64,000 nt of DNA from Pseudomonas migulae (GCF_024169315.1 NZ_JALJWR010000001.1:5444501-5508500); one strand, 5' to 3'; counted from the first letter of the stretch, positions 1 through 9,315 are shown. Translations and numbers: made by a program. The notes: generated by a model from the letters alone, not told the origin.

Positions 1-471
1 AATCGCAAACACCATCAGGACGAAGTATTCCGCCGGACCGAAGGCAATCGCCCATTTAGCCAGGATCGGTGCGAAAACCACCATCCCGCAGGTCGCAATA
101 AAGGCGCCGATGAACGAACTCCACGCCGACAGTGACAATGCAACGCCCGCCATGCCTTGTCGGGCCATCGGGTAGCCGTCGAGGGTGGTCATGACGGTGG
201 ACGCTTCGCCCGGAATGTTCAGCAGGATCGAACTGATCCGGCCGCCGTATTCGCAACCCAGGTATACCGCGGCCAGCAGGATCAACGCTGATTCTGGTGG
301 CAGGCCGAGGGCGAACGCGATCGGGATCAGCAACGCCACGCCGTTGATCGGACCGAGGCCGGGCAACAGGCCGACGACGGTGCCGATCAGCGTGCCGCTG
401 AGAGCGGTGACCAGGTTGTAAGGGGTCAGCGCGACGCCAAAGCCATGACTCAAATAACCAAGCGTATCCAT
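1..471 (-). CDS. tctA: TctA large permease subunit of a tripartite tricarboxylate transporter (N-terminal part)
   Basis: Only the first 157 codons are in the window; the gene continues past base 1. The protein begins MDTLGYLSHGFGVALTPYNL and contains the TctA hallmark GLLPGLGPINGVALLIPIAF plus NIPGEASTV, in a strongly hydrophobic sequence. TctA is the large membrane subunit (about 500 aa, 10-12 segments) that moves the substrate, with TctB as small membrane subunit and TctC as periplasmic binding protein. The ATG lies one base past the tctB stop, so the two are translationally coupled in a tctC-tctB-tctA operon. Citrate or another tricarboxylate as substrate is inferred from the divergent tctDE pair. 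Confidence 0.93.
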   Translation of the reverse strand, partial: MDTLGYLSHGFGVALTPYNLVTALSGTLIGTVVGLLPGLGPINGVALLIPIAFALGLPPESALILLAAVYLGCEYGGRISSILLNIPGEASTVMTTLDGYPMARQGMAGVALSLSAWSSFIGAFIATCGMVVFAPILAKWAIAFGPAEYFVLMVFAI

Positions 472-472
472 A

Positions 473-931
473 TCAGTTCTCCAGAACGTCGAGCAGGCCC
501 AGAGGCAGTGGCACGTCCATGACTTTGTCGAACAGCAGGTACAGACCGATGCTCATCAGGCAGATGATCACCGCGCCCGGCAACCAGCGTCCGCCGTACA
601 GGCGCGCCATCGGAATGCCGATCAATATGCTGCTGAGGATAAAGCCCAGAGGTTCGAACAATCCGGCGAATACCAGCAGCAGCAACACGCAGAGGCCAAT
701 CTTGGTCAGGGTTTCGCGATCCATCGGCGGATCTTCATCGGTGTGTTTGATCGGCGAGGGGCGATACACCATGTAAACCAGTCCCAGGCCCATCAGGCCC
801 AGCATCAACAGGGGAAAGGCCCGTGGTCCGATTGGTTCGTAGGAAAAAGGTGCCTGGTAGGGCCAGGCCATCAGCACCAGGCTGAGACAGGCCAGCAACA
901 GCACCGACGCAAAAATGCGTTGTAAGAGCAT
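473..931 (-). CDS. tctB: TctB small membrane subunit of tripartite tricarboxylate transporter
   Basis: A 152-aa, four-segment membrane protein (hydrophobic stretches near residues 5-23, 39-57, 78-110 and 117-140), the usual size and shape of TctB. It starts MLLQRIFASVLLLACLSLVL. In TTT transporters this poorly conserved subunit sits beside TctA in the inner membrane. It lies 59 bases after tctC and one base before tctA, in the typical C-B-A order. Confidence 0.9.
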   Translation of the reverse strand: MLLQRIFASVLLLACLSLVLMAWPYQAPFSYEPIGPRAFPLLMLGLMGLGLVYMVYRPSPIKHTDEDPPMDRETLTKIGLCVLLLLVFAGLFEPLGFILSSILIGIPMARLYGGRWLPGAVIICLMSIGLYLLFDKVMDVPLPLGLLDVLEN

Positions 932-990
932 AGGAAACTCCTGTGCCGCGGCCCCGCAGAACGGGGGCCGCAGCAGCTAGACAGAGGCGA

Positions 991-1968
991 TCACTGAATC
1001 AGGCCGAACTCTTTGGCCAGCACTTTGTAGTCCGCGACCTGCTTCTTCACGTAGGTGTCCAGCTCCGGGCCGGTCATGGCGAACGGGAACAGTTCACGCT
1101 GATCGCGCAGCTTGGCGAATTCGGGTGAGGCCAGCAGTTTGTCGAAGGAGTCTTTCCACCAGGCGTAGTCTTCATCGCTGACTTTTGGCCCGAGGTAGAA
1201 ACCGCGAACCACTGGCCAGACGATGTCGTAGCCTTGCTCCTTGGCGGTCGGAATGTCTTTCATTTCCGGCTCGTCCAGGCGTTTCTCGGAGAACACCGCC
1301 AGCAGGCGCATGTCGCCGCTCTGAATGTGCGGCATGGAGTCGGAGATGTCGGTGCTGCCGACCTGAATGTGGCCGCCGAGCAGCGCGGTGGCAATTTCAC
1401 CGCCACCTTCGAGGGCGACGTAGCGCAAGTCGCGCGGGTTGATCCCGGCGGCCTTGGCAATCAGCGCGGTTTGCATCCAGTCCTGGCTGCCGACGGTGCC
1501 GCCGGAACCGATCACCACTTTGCTCGGATCTTTCTTCAACGCTTGAACGAGATCGTCCAGGGTCTTGTAAGGCGAATCGCTTTTCACCGCGATGGCGCCG
1601 TAGCTGGTGCCGACGGCGGCCAGCCAGCGCACGTTGGTTTCATCGAAGCGACCGAACTTGCCCTGCGCCAGGTTCAACAGCGATCCGCTGGACCACGCCA
1701 CGAGTGTGCCCGCATCGGCCGGACGCTGTGCGACCACCGCGTTATACGCCACTGCGCCGACACCGCCCGGCATGTAGGTCACGCGCATCGGTTTGGTCAG
1801 CAGTTTTTCGTTGACCAGCGCGCTCTGCGCCAGTTTGCAGGTCAGGTCGAAACCGCCGCCGGGCGAGGCCGGGGCGATGCATTCCGGGCGTTTCGGCTCG
1901 GCCATCAATTGGCCGGCGAACAGCATGCAGCTGGCGGCGAGGGCGAAACGGCGCAGTGATTGATTCAT
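991..1968 (-). CDS. tctC: TctC periplasmic tricarboxylate-binding protein
   Basis: A 325-aa Bug/TctC-family binding protein. The start chosen is the ATG at 1968, preceded by GGAG at six bases; an upstream in-frame GTG at 1980 would overlap that ribosome-binding site. Residues 1-27 form a signal peptide (MNQSLRRFALAASCMLFAGQ then LMA/EP). The Bug signature PASPGGGFDLTCK follows at the mature N-terminus, and the later VIGSGGTVGSQDW is a typical ligand-binding loop. It delivers substrate to TctAB. First gene of tctCBA, divergent from tctDE across a 390-base regulatory region. No OpdH-type porin gene is next to it. Confidence 0.92.
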   Translation of the reverse strand: MNQSLRRFALAASCMLFAGQLMAEPKRPECIAPASPGGGFDLTCKLAQSALVNEKLLTKPMRVTYMPGGVGAVAYNAVVAQRPADAGTLVAWSSGSLLNLAQGKFGRFDETNVRWLAAVGTSYGAIAVKSDSPYKTLDDLVQALKKDPSKVVIGSGGTVGSQDWMQTALIAKAAGINPRDLRYVALEGGGEIATALLGGHIQVGSTDISDSMPHIQSGDMRLLAVFSEKRLDEPEMKDIPTAKEQGYDIVWPVVRGFYLGPKVSDEDYAWWKDSFDKLLASPEFAKLRDQRELFPFAMTGPELDTYVKKQVADYKVLAKEFGLIQ

Positions 1969-2358
1969 GGGTGTCTCCACTGGAGTTGTTGTTTTTGGGG
2001 ATGTTTCAGATGCGGCGGTTTCGCGTCGCGCAGCCGTTGACGGCGCCGACGAGCGTATACGAAGGGGAGCGAGAAAAGGGGTGGGGCGGGCAAATCTGGA
2101 GCGGCGTGGACAGCATGGCGAAGTACCTCGTTATTGTTCTTATTGGCGAAAACGCATCAAGGCGTTTTTCGGGAGCTACATTTCAAAGCACGACGGATGG
2201 CTCGCAGTCGAAACCATCCGTGGGCCGACTCTAACCGTCGAACCTTTCACTAACCTTTCAGCAGACTTTCACGGCTTTCAGGCTTCACACCGGCGGATGC
2301 GGCTGTAAACTCCGCGCCAAAGAATGGCGTCGAACATCCCTGAATGAGGTAAAGATCC
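1969..2358. promoter_or_regulatory. Divergent tctC / tctD intergenic region
   Basis: This 390-base stretch separates two divergent operons and holds no convincing gene. Its right part carries phased CTTTCA repeats (separate entry). GAGGT lies about ten bases before the tctD ATG. The stretch around 2040-2200 shows no recognised motif. Confidence 0.6.
2244..2287 (+). promoter_or_regulatory. Phased CTTTCA direct repeats, candidate TctD operator
   Basis: CTTTCA occurs at 2244, 2255, 2266 and 2275, with a near copy (GCTTCA) at 2282. The first three are exactly 11 bases apart, with partly conserved flanks (AACCTTTCA twice, then AGACTTTCA). OmpR/PhoB-family regulators such as TctD bind tandem direct repeats spaced about one helical turn. 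The array lies 72-115 bases ahead of the tctD start and upstream of the divergent tctCBA operon, so it could serve both. Assignment to TctD is inference. Confidence 0.5.
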
Positions 2359-3030
2359 ATGCGTGTTCTGCTCGTCGAAGACCATCTGCAACTTGCCGAC
2401 AGTGTCGCCCAGGCGCTCAAGAGCACCGGGTTGACCGTGGATGTGCTGCATGACGGTGTGGCCGCCGACCTGGCGTTGAGCAGCGAGGAATACGCCATGG
2501 CGATCCTCGACGTCGGCCTGCCGCGCATGGATGGTTTCGAAGTGCTGGCGCGCCTGCGGGCCCGGGGCAAGAACCTGCCGGTGCTGATGCTGACCGCGCG
2601 CAGCGACGTCAAGGACCGGGTCCATGGCTTGAACCTTGGCGCTGACGATTACCTGGCCAAGCCTTTCGAACTGACCGAACTCGAAGCCCGGGTCAAAGCC
2701 TTGCTGCGCCGCAGCGTGCTCGGCGGCGAGCGCCAGCAGACCTGCGGCGTGCTGGCTTACGATCTGGACACCCGGCGCTTCACCCTTGGCGAAGAATTGC
2801 TGACCCTGACCTCCCGCGAACAGGCGGTGCTCGAAGCCCTGATTGCCCGTCCCGGTCGGGTGATGAGCAAGGAGCAACTGGCTGCCCAGGTGTTCGGTCT
2901 GGACGAAGAAGCCAGTCCCGACGCCATCGAAATCTACGTCCACCGCTTGCGCAAGAAACTCGACGGCCAACCGGTCGCCATCGTGACCTTCCGCGGTCTC
3001 GGCTATTTGCTGGAAAGCCGCGATGCATAA
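2359..3030 (+). CDS. tctD: TctD response regulator
   Basis: A 223-aa OmpR-family regulator. The receiver domain (about 1-115) has acidic residues E7/D8, phosphoacceptor D51 in ILDVGLPRMDGF, the T in LMLTARSD and K in DDYLAKPFE. The C-terminal winged helix (about 125-220) has SREQAVLEALIARPGRVMSK and VHRLRKKLDG. In Pseudomonas and Salmonella the TctDE pair activates tctCBA in response to tricarboxylates. Its end overlaps tctE by eight bases, indicating translational coupling. Confidence 0.93.
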   Translation: MRVLLVEDHLQLADSVAQALKSTGLTVDVLHDGVAADLALSSEEYAMAILDVGLPRMDGFEVLARLRARGKNLPVLMLTARSDVKDRVHGLNLGADDYLAKPFELTELEARVKALLRRSVLGGERQQTCGVLAYDLDTRRFTLGEELLTLTSREQAVLEALIARPGRVMSKEQLAAQVFGLDEEASPDAIEIYVHRLRKKLDGQPVAIVTFRGLGYLLESRDA

Positions 3031-4408
3031 GCCCAGCAGCCTGCGCTGGCGGTTGCTGTGGAACCTCGCGCTGTTGCTGGTGGTGTTGATGCTGGCCAGT
3101 GGTTTGAGCGCGTACTGGAACGGGCGCGAGGCCGCCGACACCGCGTACGACCGGACCTTGCTGGCCTCGGCACGAACCATCGCCGCCGGGGTGTCCCAGC
3201 GCGATGGCAGCCTCAGCGCCGACGTGCCCTACGTGGCCCTCGATACCTTTGCCTACGACAGCGCCGGGCGGATTTTCTACCTGGTCAATGACATCAACCA
3301 GAAGTTGATCTCCGGTTACGAAAACCTGCCGCCCCCGCCGCCGGGCACGCCGCGCACCGATGACTATCCGGCGCTCGCACGTTTCTACAACGCAACGTAT
3401 CAGGGGCAGAACGTGCGGGTGGTGAGCCTGCTCAAACCCGTGAGCGAGCCGAACATGAACGGCATGGCGGAAATCCGCGTGGCGGAAACCGATGAAGCGC
3501 GGGTCAGCATGGCTCGTAGCCTGGCGGCGGACACGTTGCTGCGATTAGGCATGCTGGCGGTCGGCGCATTGCTGATGGTCTGGTTTGCAGTCAGTGCGGC
3601 GTTGCGTCCATTGGAGCGCTTGCGCACGGCGGTGGAGGAGCGGCAGTCCGACGATCTGCGGCCGCTGCCGTTGGTGGAAGTGCAGCACGAATTGTGGCCG
3701 CTGGTGCGCGCGCTCAATCACTTTACCGAGCGCCTGCGCGGGCAGTTCGAACGACAGGCGCAATTCATCGCCGATGCTGCCCATGAACTGCGCACGCCAC
3801 TGGCGGCGCTCAAGGCCCGGCTTGAACTGGGCCTGCGCTCGACCGAACCGGAGACTTGGCGCAACACCTTGGAAACAGCCGCACAAGGGACGGACCGCTT
3901 GACCCATCTGGCCAACCAACTGCTCTCATTGGCGCGGGTCGAGAACGGTGCCCGGGCGATCGCCGAGGGCGGCGCGCAGTTGCTGGACTTGAGTCAGCTG
4001 GCCCGCGAACTCGGCATGGCCATGGCGCCGCTGGCCCATGCCCGCGGCGTGGCATTGGCGCTGGAGGCGGACGAGCCGGTTTGGCTGCGCGGTGAGCCGA
4101 CGCTGTTGAATGAGCTATTGAGCAATCTGGTGGATAACGCCTTGGCCCATACGCCGTCCGGCGGCAATGTGATCCTGCGGGTTTCGGCACCGGCGGTGCT
4201 GGAGGTCGAGGACGACGGTCCGGGGATTCCTCTTGAAGAACGCGACCGGGTGTTCGAGCGCTTCTATCGACGCAATCAGCAAGTCGCCGGCTCGGGATTG
4301 GGGTTGGCGATTGTTGGCGAGATTTGCCGTGCGCATTTGGCGCAGATCAGCCTGCACGATGGTGAGCAGGCGGGGTTGAAGGTGCGGGTGAGTTTTATCG
4401 CGGGGTAA
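3023..4408 (+). CDS. tctE: TctE sensor histidine kinase
   Basis: A 461-aa membrane sensor kinase. Segments near 11-32 and 172-192 flank a periplasmic domain (about 33-171) with a proline-rich NLPPPPPGTP stretch typical of the TctE 2CSK-N sensor. A HAMP linker follows, then the dimerisation box FIADAAHELRTPLAALK with phospho-acceptor H254. The ATPase domain shows NLVDNALAHTP (N box), VEDDGPGIP (G1), FERFYR (F) and GSGLGLAIV (G2). All catalytic boxes are intact. It should phosphorylate TctD; the ligand is inferred to be citrate-like. Confidence 0.93.
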   Translation: MHKPSSLRWRLLWNLALLLVVLMLASGLSAYWNGREAADTAYDRTLLASARTIAAGVSQRDGSLSADVPYVALDTFAYDSAGRIFYLVNDINQKLISGYENLPPPPPGTPRTDDYPALARFYNATYQGQNVRVVSLLKPVSEPNMNGMAEIRVAETDEARVSMARSLAADTLLRLGMLAVGALLMVWFAVSAALRPLERLRTAVEERQSDDLRPLPLVEVQHELWPLVRALNHFTERLRGQFERQAQFIADAAHELRTPLAALKARLELGLRSTEPETWRNTLETAAQGTDRLTHLANQLLSLARVENGARAIAEGGAQLLDLSQLARELGMAMAPLAHARGVALALEADEPVWLRGEPTLLNELLSNLVDNALAHTPSGGNVILRVSAPAVLEVEDDGPGIPLEERDRVFERFYRRNQQVAGSGLGLAIVGEICRAHLAQISLHDGEQAGLKVRVSFIAG

Positions 4409-4430
4409 TTTTGTGGTGTCAGGTCAGGCC

Positions 4431-4517
4431 CCTTCGCGAGCAAGCCCGCTCCCACACTTGAACGAGTTCTTCCTGAAGAAATTCGATCGAATGTGGGAGC
4501 GGGCTTGCTCGCGAAGG
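4431..4517. repeat. REP pair (inverted REPIN-like element)
   Basis: The left half CCTTCGCGAGCAAGCCCGCT... is repeated in inverse as ...GCGGGCTTGCTCGCGAAGG, about 27 bases per arm around a 33-base spacer. This is the common Pseudomonas REP (GTGGGAGCGGGCTTG core). It lies between the convergent ends of tctE and the HDOD gene. Confidence 0.9.
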
Positions 4518-4534
4518 GCGCGCTGCGGTCTCGG

Positions 4535-5356
4535 CTAGTAAAACATCGACCGCGACTCTTCCAGATCCCTGCACATCGCTTCGTTCTCCGGATCGATCCC
4601 GAGCTTCCTGAAGGCCGGCACGCTGAGCGGGTCGATACGGGCGATGGGATGGTCGGTGTCCTTGTGGCAATACAAACTGGCCACCTGCACCAGATCCACA
4701 TAGTCGACGCGCTCGGACTCACGCTTGAAGTCCAGATACAGCCCCGGCACTTGTACCAGCATTTCCGGAAATTCCCAGACCCGCAGCAACTTGTCGCCGA
4801 GCAGCGGGTGAATCTGGTCGATCACATGATTCAGGCTGACCGGGTCCGATAGCAGCTCGTAATGGTCTTCGGCGTAGGTCAGGATCGGCAATACGCCGAT
4901 CTGATGCACCAGCCCGCCGAGTGCCGCCTGATCAGGTTTGAGTTGGGTGTAGTTGCGGCACAATGCGTAGCTGACGCCGGCGATTTCCAGGCTTTTGCGC
5001 CAGACATCGCGCATTTTTTTCTCCACCACGTCGGAACGCGCGTGGAAAATCTGCTCCATGACCAGGCCAATGGCCAGGTTGCTGCTGTAGTTGATGCCCA
5101 GGCGCGTGATGGCCGTGTGCAAGTCAGTGACTTCCTGGGTCGCGCGAAGGAGTGGGCTGTTGACCACTTTGATCAGGCGCGCCGACAACGCGGTGTCACG
5201 GCCGATCACTTTACTCAGGGTACTGACACTGATTTCCGGGTCTTCAGCGGCCTTGCGAATCTGCAGGGCCACTTCCGGTAATGTCGGCAGAACCAGGTCA
5301 TCGTTATCGATGGCCTCAACCAAATCCTGTTGGACCTTATCCGCCAGCTCACTCAT
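4535..5356 (-). CDS. HDOD-domain protein
   Basis: A 273-aa protein made almost wholly of one HDOD domain (about 15-215). Conserved landmarks are LPTLPEVALQIRKAAEDPE, SKVIGRDTALSARLIKVVNS, the LHTAITRLG motif and GLVHQIGVLPIL. HDOD domains are degenerate HD-type modules without the metal centre, used as signalling or scaffold proteins in motility, biofilm and stress pathways. No GGDEF, EAL or receiver domain is fused, so the partner is unknown. The gene ends beside a REP pair and begins 34 bases after ygfZ on the same strand. Confidence 0.85.
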   Translation of the reverse strand: MSELADKVQQDLVEAIDNDDLVLPTLPEVALQIRKAAEDPEISVSTLSKVIGRDTALSARLIKVVNSPLLRATQEVTDLHTAITRLGINYSSNLAIGLVMEQIFHARSDVVEKKMRDVWRKSLEIAGVSYALCRNYTQLKPDQAALGGLVHQIGVLPILTYAEDHYELLSDPVSLNHVIDQIHPLLGDKLLRVWEFPEMLVQVPGLYLDFKRESERVDYVDLVQVASLYCHKDTDHPIARIDPLSVPAFRKLGIDPENEAMCRDLEESRSMFY

Positions 5357-5390
5357 TTCATTTCTCTAGGTGTTGCGACAAGTGCTGCCG

Positions 5391-6332
5391 TTAACGCTGG
5401 ATCTCGCGATCGCGATCCAGTTCATAAGGCAGGTCGAGCAGGTGCAGGGCTGGCCCTTCGAGTGCGCCCAGATGGACATCACCGCCTTCGGCTGCTTCGG
5501 CTTGCAGCACGGCCAGGAGCTCAATGTTTTGTCCGGTGTGTGCGGCGAGCACCACTTCGCCGATGGAACTGCCGTGGGTCGGGGAGAACAGTTGAGTGCC
5601 GGGCTCAGGCAAGTCATTGGCGTCCAGCTTGAGACGATACAAGCGGCGCTTGAGTTTGCCCAGGTACTGCATCCGCGCGACGATTTCCTGGCCGGTGTAG
5701 CAACCCTTTTTGAAACTCACGCCGCCGACCGCTTGCAGGTTGAGCATCTGCGGAATGAACAGCTCGCGGGTGCTCGGCATGACCTGGCCGATCCCTGCGC
5801 GGATCTGACCCAGCAGCCATTGATTGAGATCGCCTTCGGTCAACAGGGCAGCTAACCGGCCTTTGATGGCGTCGGCCTGATCGGCGGCAACCCAGAGCTC
5901 GGCACGGTCCGGCGAAACGCGGACAGCGATCAGCCCGTCATTGCGCGCAACGCTGTCGGTGTCTGCCGGCAGGTCAAGGCCCAGGCTGATCAGGGCGGCA
6001 TCGCCATGGTTAACACCGAAGCGGACCCATGCGGCGCTTTCATCGGTCAATTTGGACTTGGAGAACACCGCGTATTTTTTCAGGTCCGCCAGTTGCGGTT
6101 CCAACAGCTCGGTGGCCATGGCCATGAGCACGCCGTCACCTTGCAGCAGAATGCGGAAACTCGATTGCATCCGGCCTTTCTGGGTGCAGCGCGCGCCGAG
6201 GCTGGACTGGGTGTCGCTCAGGTAGTTGAGGTTGCAGGTCAGTTGGCCTTGCAGGAATTTACCGGCATCCGCGCCGCGGACCGCGAGAACGCCTTCGTGA
6301 GTCAGGGTGCAGAAAAAAGCAGAATCGGCCAT
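5391..6332 (-). CDS. ygfZ: YgfZ folate-binding Fe-S cluster/tRNA modification factor
   Basis: A 313-aa member of the YgfZ/GcvT-like family. The signature KGCYTGQEIVARMQYLGKLK, with the essential cysteine, is intact near residue 210. YgfZ binds tetrahydrofolate and helps assemble or repair certain Fe-S enzymes such as MiaB. It is divergent from sdhE across about 150 bases, a common Pseudomonas arrangement. Confidence 0.92.
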   Translation of the reverse strand: MADSAFFCTLTHEGVLAVRGADAGKFLQGQLTCNLNYLSDTQSSLGARCTQKGRMQSSFRILLQGDGVLMAMATELLEPQLADLKKYAVFSKSKLTDESAAWVRFGVNHGDAALISLGLDLPADTDSVARNDGLIAVRVSPDRAELWVAADQADAIKGRLAALLTEGDLNQWLLGQIRAGIGQVMPSTRELFIPQMLNLQAVGGVSFKKGCYTGQEIVARMQYLGKLKRRLYRLKLDANDLPEPGTQLFSPTHGSSIGEVVLAAHTGQNIELLAVLQAEAAEGGDVHLGALEGPALHLLDLPYELDRDREIQR

Positions 6333-6482
6333 GGGTCATCGCAGGAATGAAGAGTCTGGGGGACATCATAAGGGGGCGCCCATGAAATGGGTAGTTCACA
6401 AAAGGTCGGTAGTGCCCGACCAAAGCCGACTGTTCGATGGAGTCGGGGGCTGTATACTTGCCGCCTATTTGAGGAGCGCTCC

Positions 6483-6737
6483 ATGGTCGAAGATGTTGAA
6501 CTGAATCGCCTCTACTGGCATAGCCGTCGCGGCATGCTTGAACTTGACGTGTTGCTGGTACCGTTCGTGAAAGAGGTTTACCCGCACCTCAACGATGTCG
6601 ACCGCGATTGCTACCGCAAACTGCTCGAATGCGAAGATCAGGACATGTTCGGCTGGTTCATGGAGCGCGCCGAATCGGAAGATCCGGAGCTTCAGCGCAT
6701 GGTTCGCATGATCCTGGATCGTGTCCAGCCCAAGTAA
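6483..6737 (+). CDS. sdhE: SdhE succinate dehydrogenase flavinylation factor
   Basis: An 84-aa protein with the SdhE RGMLELD motif (residues about 14-20) and the ending [15 protein letters not shown]. SdhE (YgfY, CptB) promotes covalent attachment of FAD to SdhA. The start is the ATG after GGAG at 6472-6475. It overlaps the next gene by 17 bases, as in the sdhE-ygfX operon elsewhere. Confidence 0.93.
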   Translation: MVEDVELNRLYWHSRRGMLELDVLLVPFVKEVYPHLNDVDRDCYRKLLECEDQDMFGWFMERAESEDPELQRMVRMILDRVQPK

Positions 6738-7173
6738 TGGGTTCGAATGCCGCTGGCATGCCTCACGGCAGTTGCTGGCGGCGTATCTGTTGGCTCAGCT
6801 GTTCGCGCTGGGTTCGTTTATTTTTCTTTCGATACCGGTCTGGGCCAGTTCGCTCGGTGCCTTGTGCTGTCTGGCGCATGGCGTTTGGGCATTGCCACGA
6901 CAGATTTTGCTGACACATCCACAAGCGTTTAGCGGTTTGCGTCGCGATACGGATGGCTGGCAGTTATGGAGTCAGGCGGCCGGTTGGCAGGCGGTTCAGC
7001 TGCAGCGGGACAGCCTGGCGTTGCCGTTGGTCGTGGTGTTGCGTTTTCGTTTGCAGGGCGAGCGGCGGATCCGGTCGATTTGCGTGCCACGGGATTCGCA
7101 GGCGGCGGATCTGCACAGACGCCTGCGGGTTCGGCTCACGTTCAGTCGGCGTAGGTGGGCGGCACCAGAATAG
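6721..7173 (+). CDS. ygfX: YgfX (CptA-like) membrane protein
   Basis: A 150-aa protein beginning at GTG 6721 inside the end of sdhE. Two adjacent hydrophobic segments (about 17-38 and 41-58) are followed by a soluble tail with [11 protein letters not shown]. The size, topology and position directly after sdhE match YgfX, reported as CptA, partner of SdhE, in other proteobacteria. Its last 32 bases overlap the end of nadB on the opposite strand. The toxin role claimed for CptA is not assumed here. Confidence 0.75.
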   Translation: MSSPSNGFECRWHASRQLLAAYLLAQLFALGSFIFLSIPVWASSLGALCCLAHGVWALPRQILLTHPQAFSGLRRDTDGWQLWSQAAGWQAVQLQRDSLALPLVVVLRFRLQGERRIRSICVPRDSQAADLHRRLRVRLTFSRRRWAAPE

Positions 7174-8758
7174 TGTCCAGCGCCACCGGCAGCAGGTTCG
7201 GGTAGTCGAGGGTGTAATGCAGGCCGCGACTTTCCTTGCGCTCCATGGCTGACAGAATCATCAATTCGGCGACCTGGGCCAGGTTACGCAGTTCGATCAA
7301 ATCCCGGCTGACCTTGTAGTTGCTGTAGAACTCGTCGATTTCGTCCAGCAACAACTGCACGCGGTGCTGCGCCCGTTGCAGGCGCTTGTTGGTGCGCACG
7401 ATGCCGACGTAGTCCCACATGAACCGCCGCAGTTCATCCCAGTTGTGCGCAATGATCACGTCTTCATCCGAATCGGTGACCTGGCTGGCGTCCCAGACGG
7501 GCAGGGCGACGGGAATCGAAACCTGTGGCAACTGTTCAAGAATGTCTGCCGCCGCCGAGCGCGCGTAGACGAAACACTCCAGCAGCGAGTTGCTGGCCAT
7601 GCGGTTGGCGCCGTGCAGGCCGGTGAAGCTGGTTTCGCCAATCGCATACAGCCCCGGCACGTCGGTGCGACCCTGCTGATCGACCATCACGCCGCCGCAG
7701 GTGTAGTGCGCCGCCGGAACCACCGGGATCGGTTGCTTGGTGATGTCGATGGAAAACTCGAGGCAGCGCTCGTACACCGTCGGGAAGTGCGTTTTGATAA
7801 AGGCTTCCGGCTTGTGACTGATGTCCAGATAGACGCAGTCGATACCGAGTCGCTTCATCTCATGGTCGATCGCCCGGGCGACGATATCCCGTGGCGCCAG
7901 CTCGGCGCGCGGGTCGAAACGTTGCATGAAACGTTCGCCGTTGGGCAGCTTCAGGTGTGCGCCTTCGCCACGCAACGCCTCGGTAATCAGGAAACTCTTG
8001 GCCTGCGGGTGATACAGGCAGGTCGGGTGGAACTGGTTGAATTCCAGGTTCGCCACCCGGCAGCCTGAACGCCAGGCCATGGCGATGCCGTCACCGCAGG
8101 CGCCGTCGGGGTTGCTGGTGTAGAGGTAGACCTTGGCGGCACCGCCAGATGCGAGGATTACGAAGCGTGCGCCATAGGTGTCGACTTCGCCTGTGCCACG
8201 ATTGAGGACGTAAGCGCCGAGGCAGCGATCGCCTTCAAGGCCCAGGCGTTTTTCAGTGATCAGGTCGACCGCGACGCGCTGTTCCAGCAGTTCGATGTTC
8301 GGCCGCTGTCTGGCCTTGTCGAGCAACGTTCTGAAAATCGCTGCACCGGTGGCATCGGCGGCGTGAATGATGCGCCGATGGCTGTGACCGCCTTCACGGG
8401 TCAGATGGAATTCGAAGCCGCCGTCCTCGGTGCCGGACTGCTCGTCGCGGGTAAAAGGCACGCCCTGGTCGATCAGCCATTGAATGGCTTCCTTACTGTG
8501 CTCGACTGTGAAGCGCACTGCGTCTTCGTGGCACAGGCCGCCGCCGGCGTTGAGGGTGTCATCGACGTGGGACTCAACGGTATCGGTGTCGTCCAGAACG
8601 GCAGCGACACCGCCCTGGGCCCAGAAGGTCGAGCCATTGGCGAGGTCGCCTTTGCTCAGTACGGCGATACGCAAATGATCGGGCAAGGTCAGCGCAAGAC
8701 TCAAACCGGCTGCACCGCTGCCAATGACCAGAACATCGTGTTGAAACTGTTGGCTCAT
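7142..8758 (-). CDS. nadB: L-aspartate oxidase
   Basis: A 538-aa flavoprotein that oxidises L-aspartate to iminoaspartate, the first step of de novo NAD synthesis. The FAD dinucleotide fold [15 protein letters not shown] lies at residues 10-24, [15 protein letters not shown] follows, and [11 protein letters not shown] plus [20 protein letters not shown] are classic NadB/fumarate-reductase family blocks. The ATG at 8758 was chosen because the protein then starts [11 protein letters not shown] directly before the FAD fold; an extension to 8884 adds 42 unrelated residues. nadB next to algU is conserved in Pseudomonas. Confidence 0.95.
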   Translation of the reverse strand: MSQQFQHDVLVIGSGAAGLSLALTLPDHLRIAVLSKGDLANGSTFWAQGGVAAVLDDTDTVESHVDDTLNAGGGLCHEDAVRFTVEHSKEAIQWLIDQGVPFTRDEQSGTEDGGFEFHLTREGGHSHRRIIHAADATGAAIFRTLLDKARQRPNIELLEQRVAVDLITEKRLGLEGDRCLGAYVLNRGTGEVDTYGARFVILASGGAAKVYLYTSNPDGACGDGIAMAWRSGCRVANLEFNQFHPTCLYHPQAKSFLITEALRGEGAHLKLPNGERFMQRFDPRAELAPRDIVARAIDHEMKRLGIDCVYLDISHKPEAFIKTHFPTVYERCLEFSIDITKQPIPVVPAAHYTCGGVMVDQQGRTDVPGLYAIGETSFTGLHGANRMASNSLLECFVYARSAAADILEQLPQVSIPVALPVWDASQVTDSDEDVIIAHNWDELRRFMWDYVGIVRTNKRLQRAQHRVQLLLDEIDEFYSNYKVSRDLIELRNLAQVAELMILSAMERKESRGLHYTLDYPNLLPVALDTILVPPTYAD

Positions 8759-9036
8759 TTCAGGATTCCGCTCAAAGCGACCCGGGTCGGGGTTGGCGCC
8801 AGACTCCTGGAACGGCGAGTCAAGGCGGCCACACAGCCCACTAGTATATAGAGGGGGGGACCGGCACAATAGCCGGGCTGACATGGCATTGTGAAACTAC
8901 AGTGACAGAAAAGACCTGACGCTTCGTCGGATGGTTTTTCGGCCCGTTCGGCGACAAGACGACTGTATCGTGGATTTAACAGTCTTTTTCCGTTCAGGGT
9001 TGCACAATGTCGGCCTGGCACAGCTATAAATAATTG

Positions 9037-9064
9037 GAACTTTTGCCAAAGGCCCAAGATCAAT
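9037..9064 (+). promoter_or_regulatory. Distal AlgU-type promoter
   Basis: GAACTT at 9037-9042 is followed after 17 bases by TCAAT at 9060. AlgU (sigma-E type) promoters follow GAACTT-N16/17-TCTGA. The -35 is perfect and the -10 partial. The first 10 bases after GAAC (TTTTGCCAAA) closely resemble the proximal promoter at 9230. Confidence 0.55.
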
Positions 9065-9229
9065 AGACCGTTGCCTGAATCAAGGGACAGTGTCGGCTTC
9101 AGCGCGGGATTGCAATTTGATCCTTGCTGTCGAATCCGATGACAAGATTATTCGCGCAGCCGGGTTAGCTCGAGCTGCGCTTTTCGTGCGTGCCAGTCAG
9201 AGCCCGCAGGAAACTTGCTTGGAGGGGGA

Positions 9230-9256
9230 GAACTTTTGCGAAAAGCCCGAGTCTAT
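9230..9256 (+). promoter_or_regulatory. Proximal AlgU-type promoter
   Basis: GAACTT at 9230-9235, a 16-base spacer, then TCTAT at 9252-9256, about 60 bases before the algU ATG. This fits the sigma-22 consensus and supports autoregulation of algU-muc, as known in P. aeruginosa. Confidence 0.7.
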
Positions 9257-9315
9257 GTTTGCAAGTCTGGTCGTTTAGTTATGCAAGCTTCCTCCGAGCT
9301 TATCGAGGAGAGTTC

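Larger units (their letters stand above)
8759..9315. promoter_or_regulatory. nadB / algU intergenic region
   Basis: A 557-base region without a convincing gene. Near nadB, the minus strand has a possible -10 (TATACT at 8848-8843). On the plus strand two AlgU-type promoters (9037 and 9230, separate entries) precede algU. The rest, about 8880-9030, shows no recognised element. Confidence 0.6.

Noticed and set aside
4431..4517. REP pairs as a possible CRISPR array.
   Set aside because: Each is an isolated inverted pair, not a regular series of direct repeats with unique spacers.
7142..7173. The ygfX/nadB overlap as a frameshift or error.
   Set aside because: Both proteins have normal lengths; a convergent 32-base overlap is plausible.
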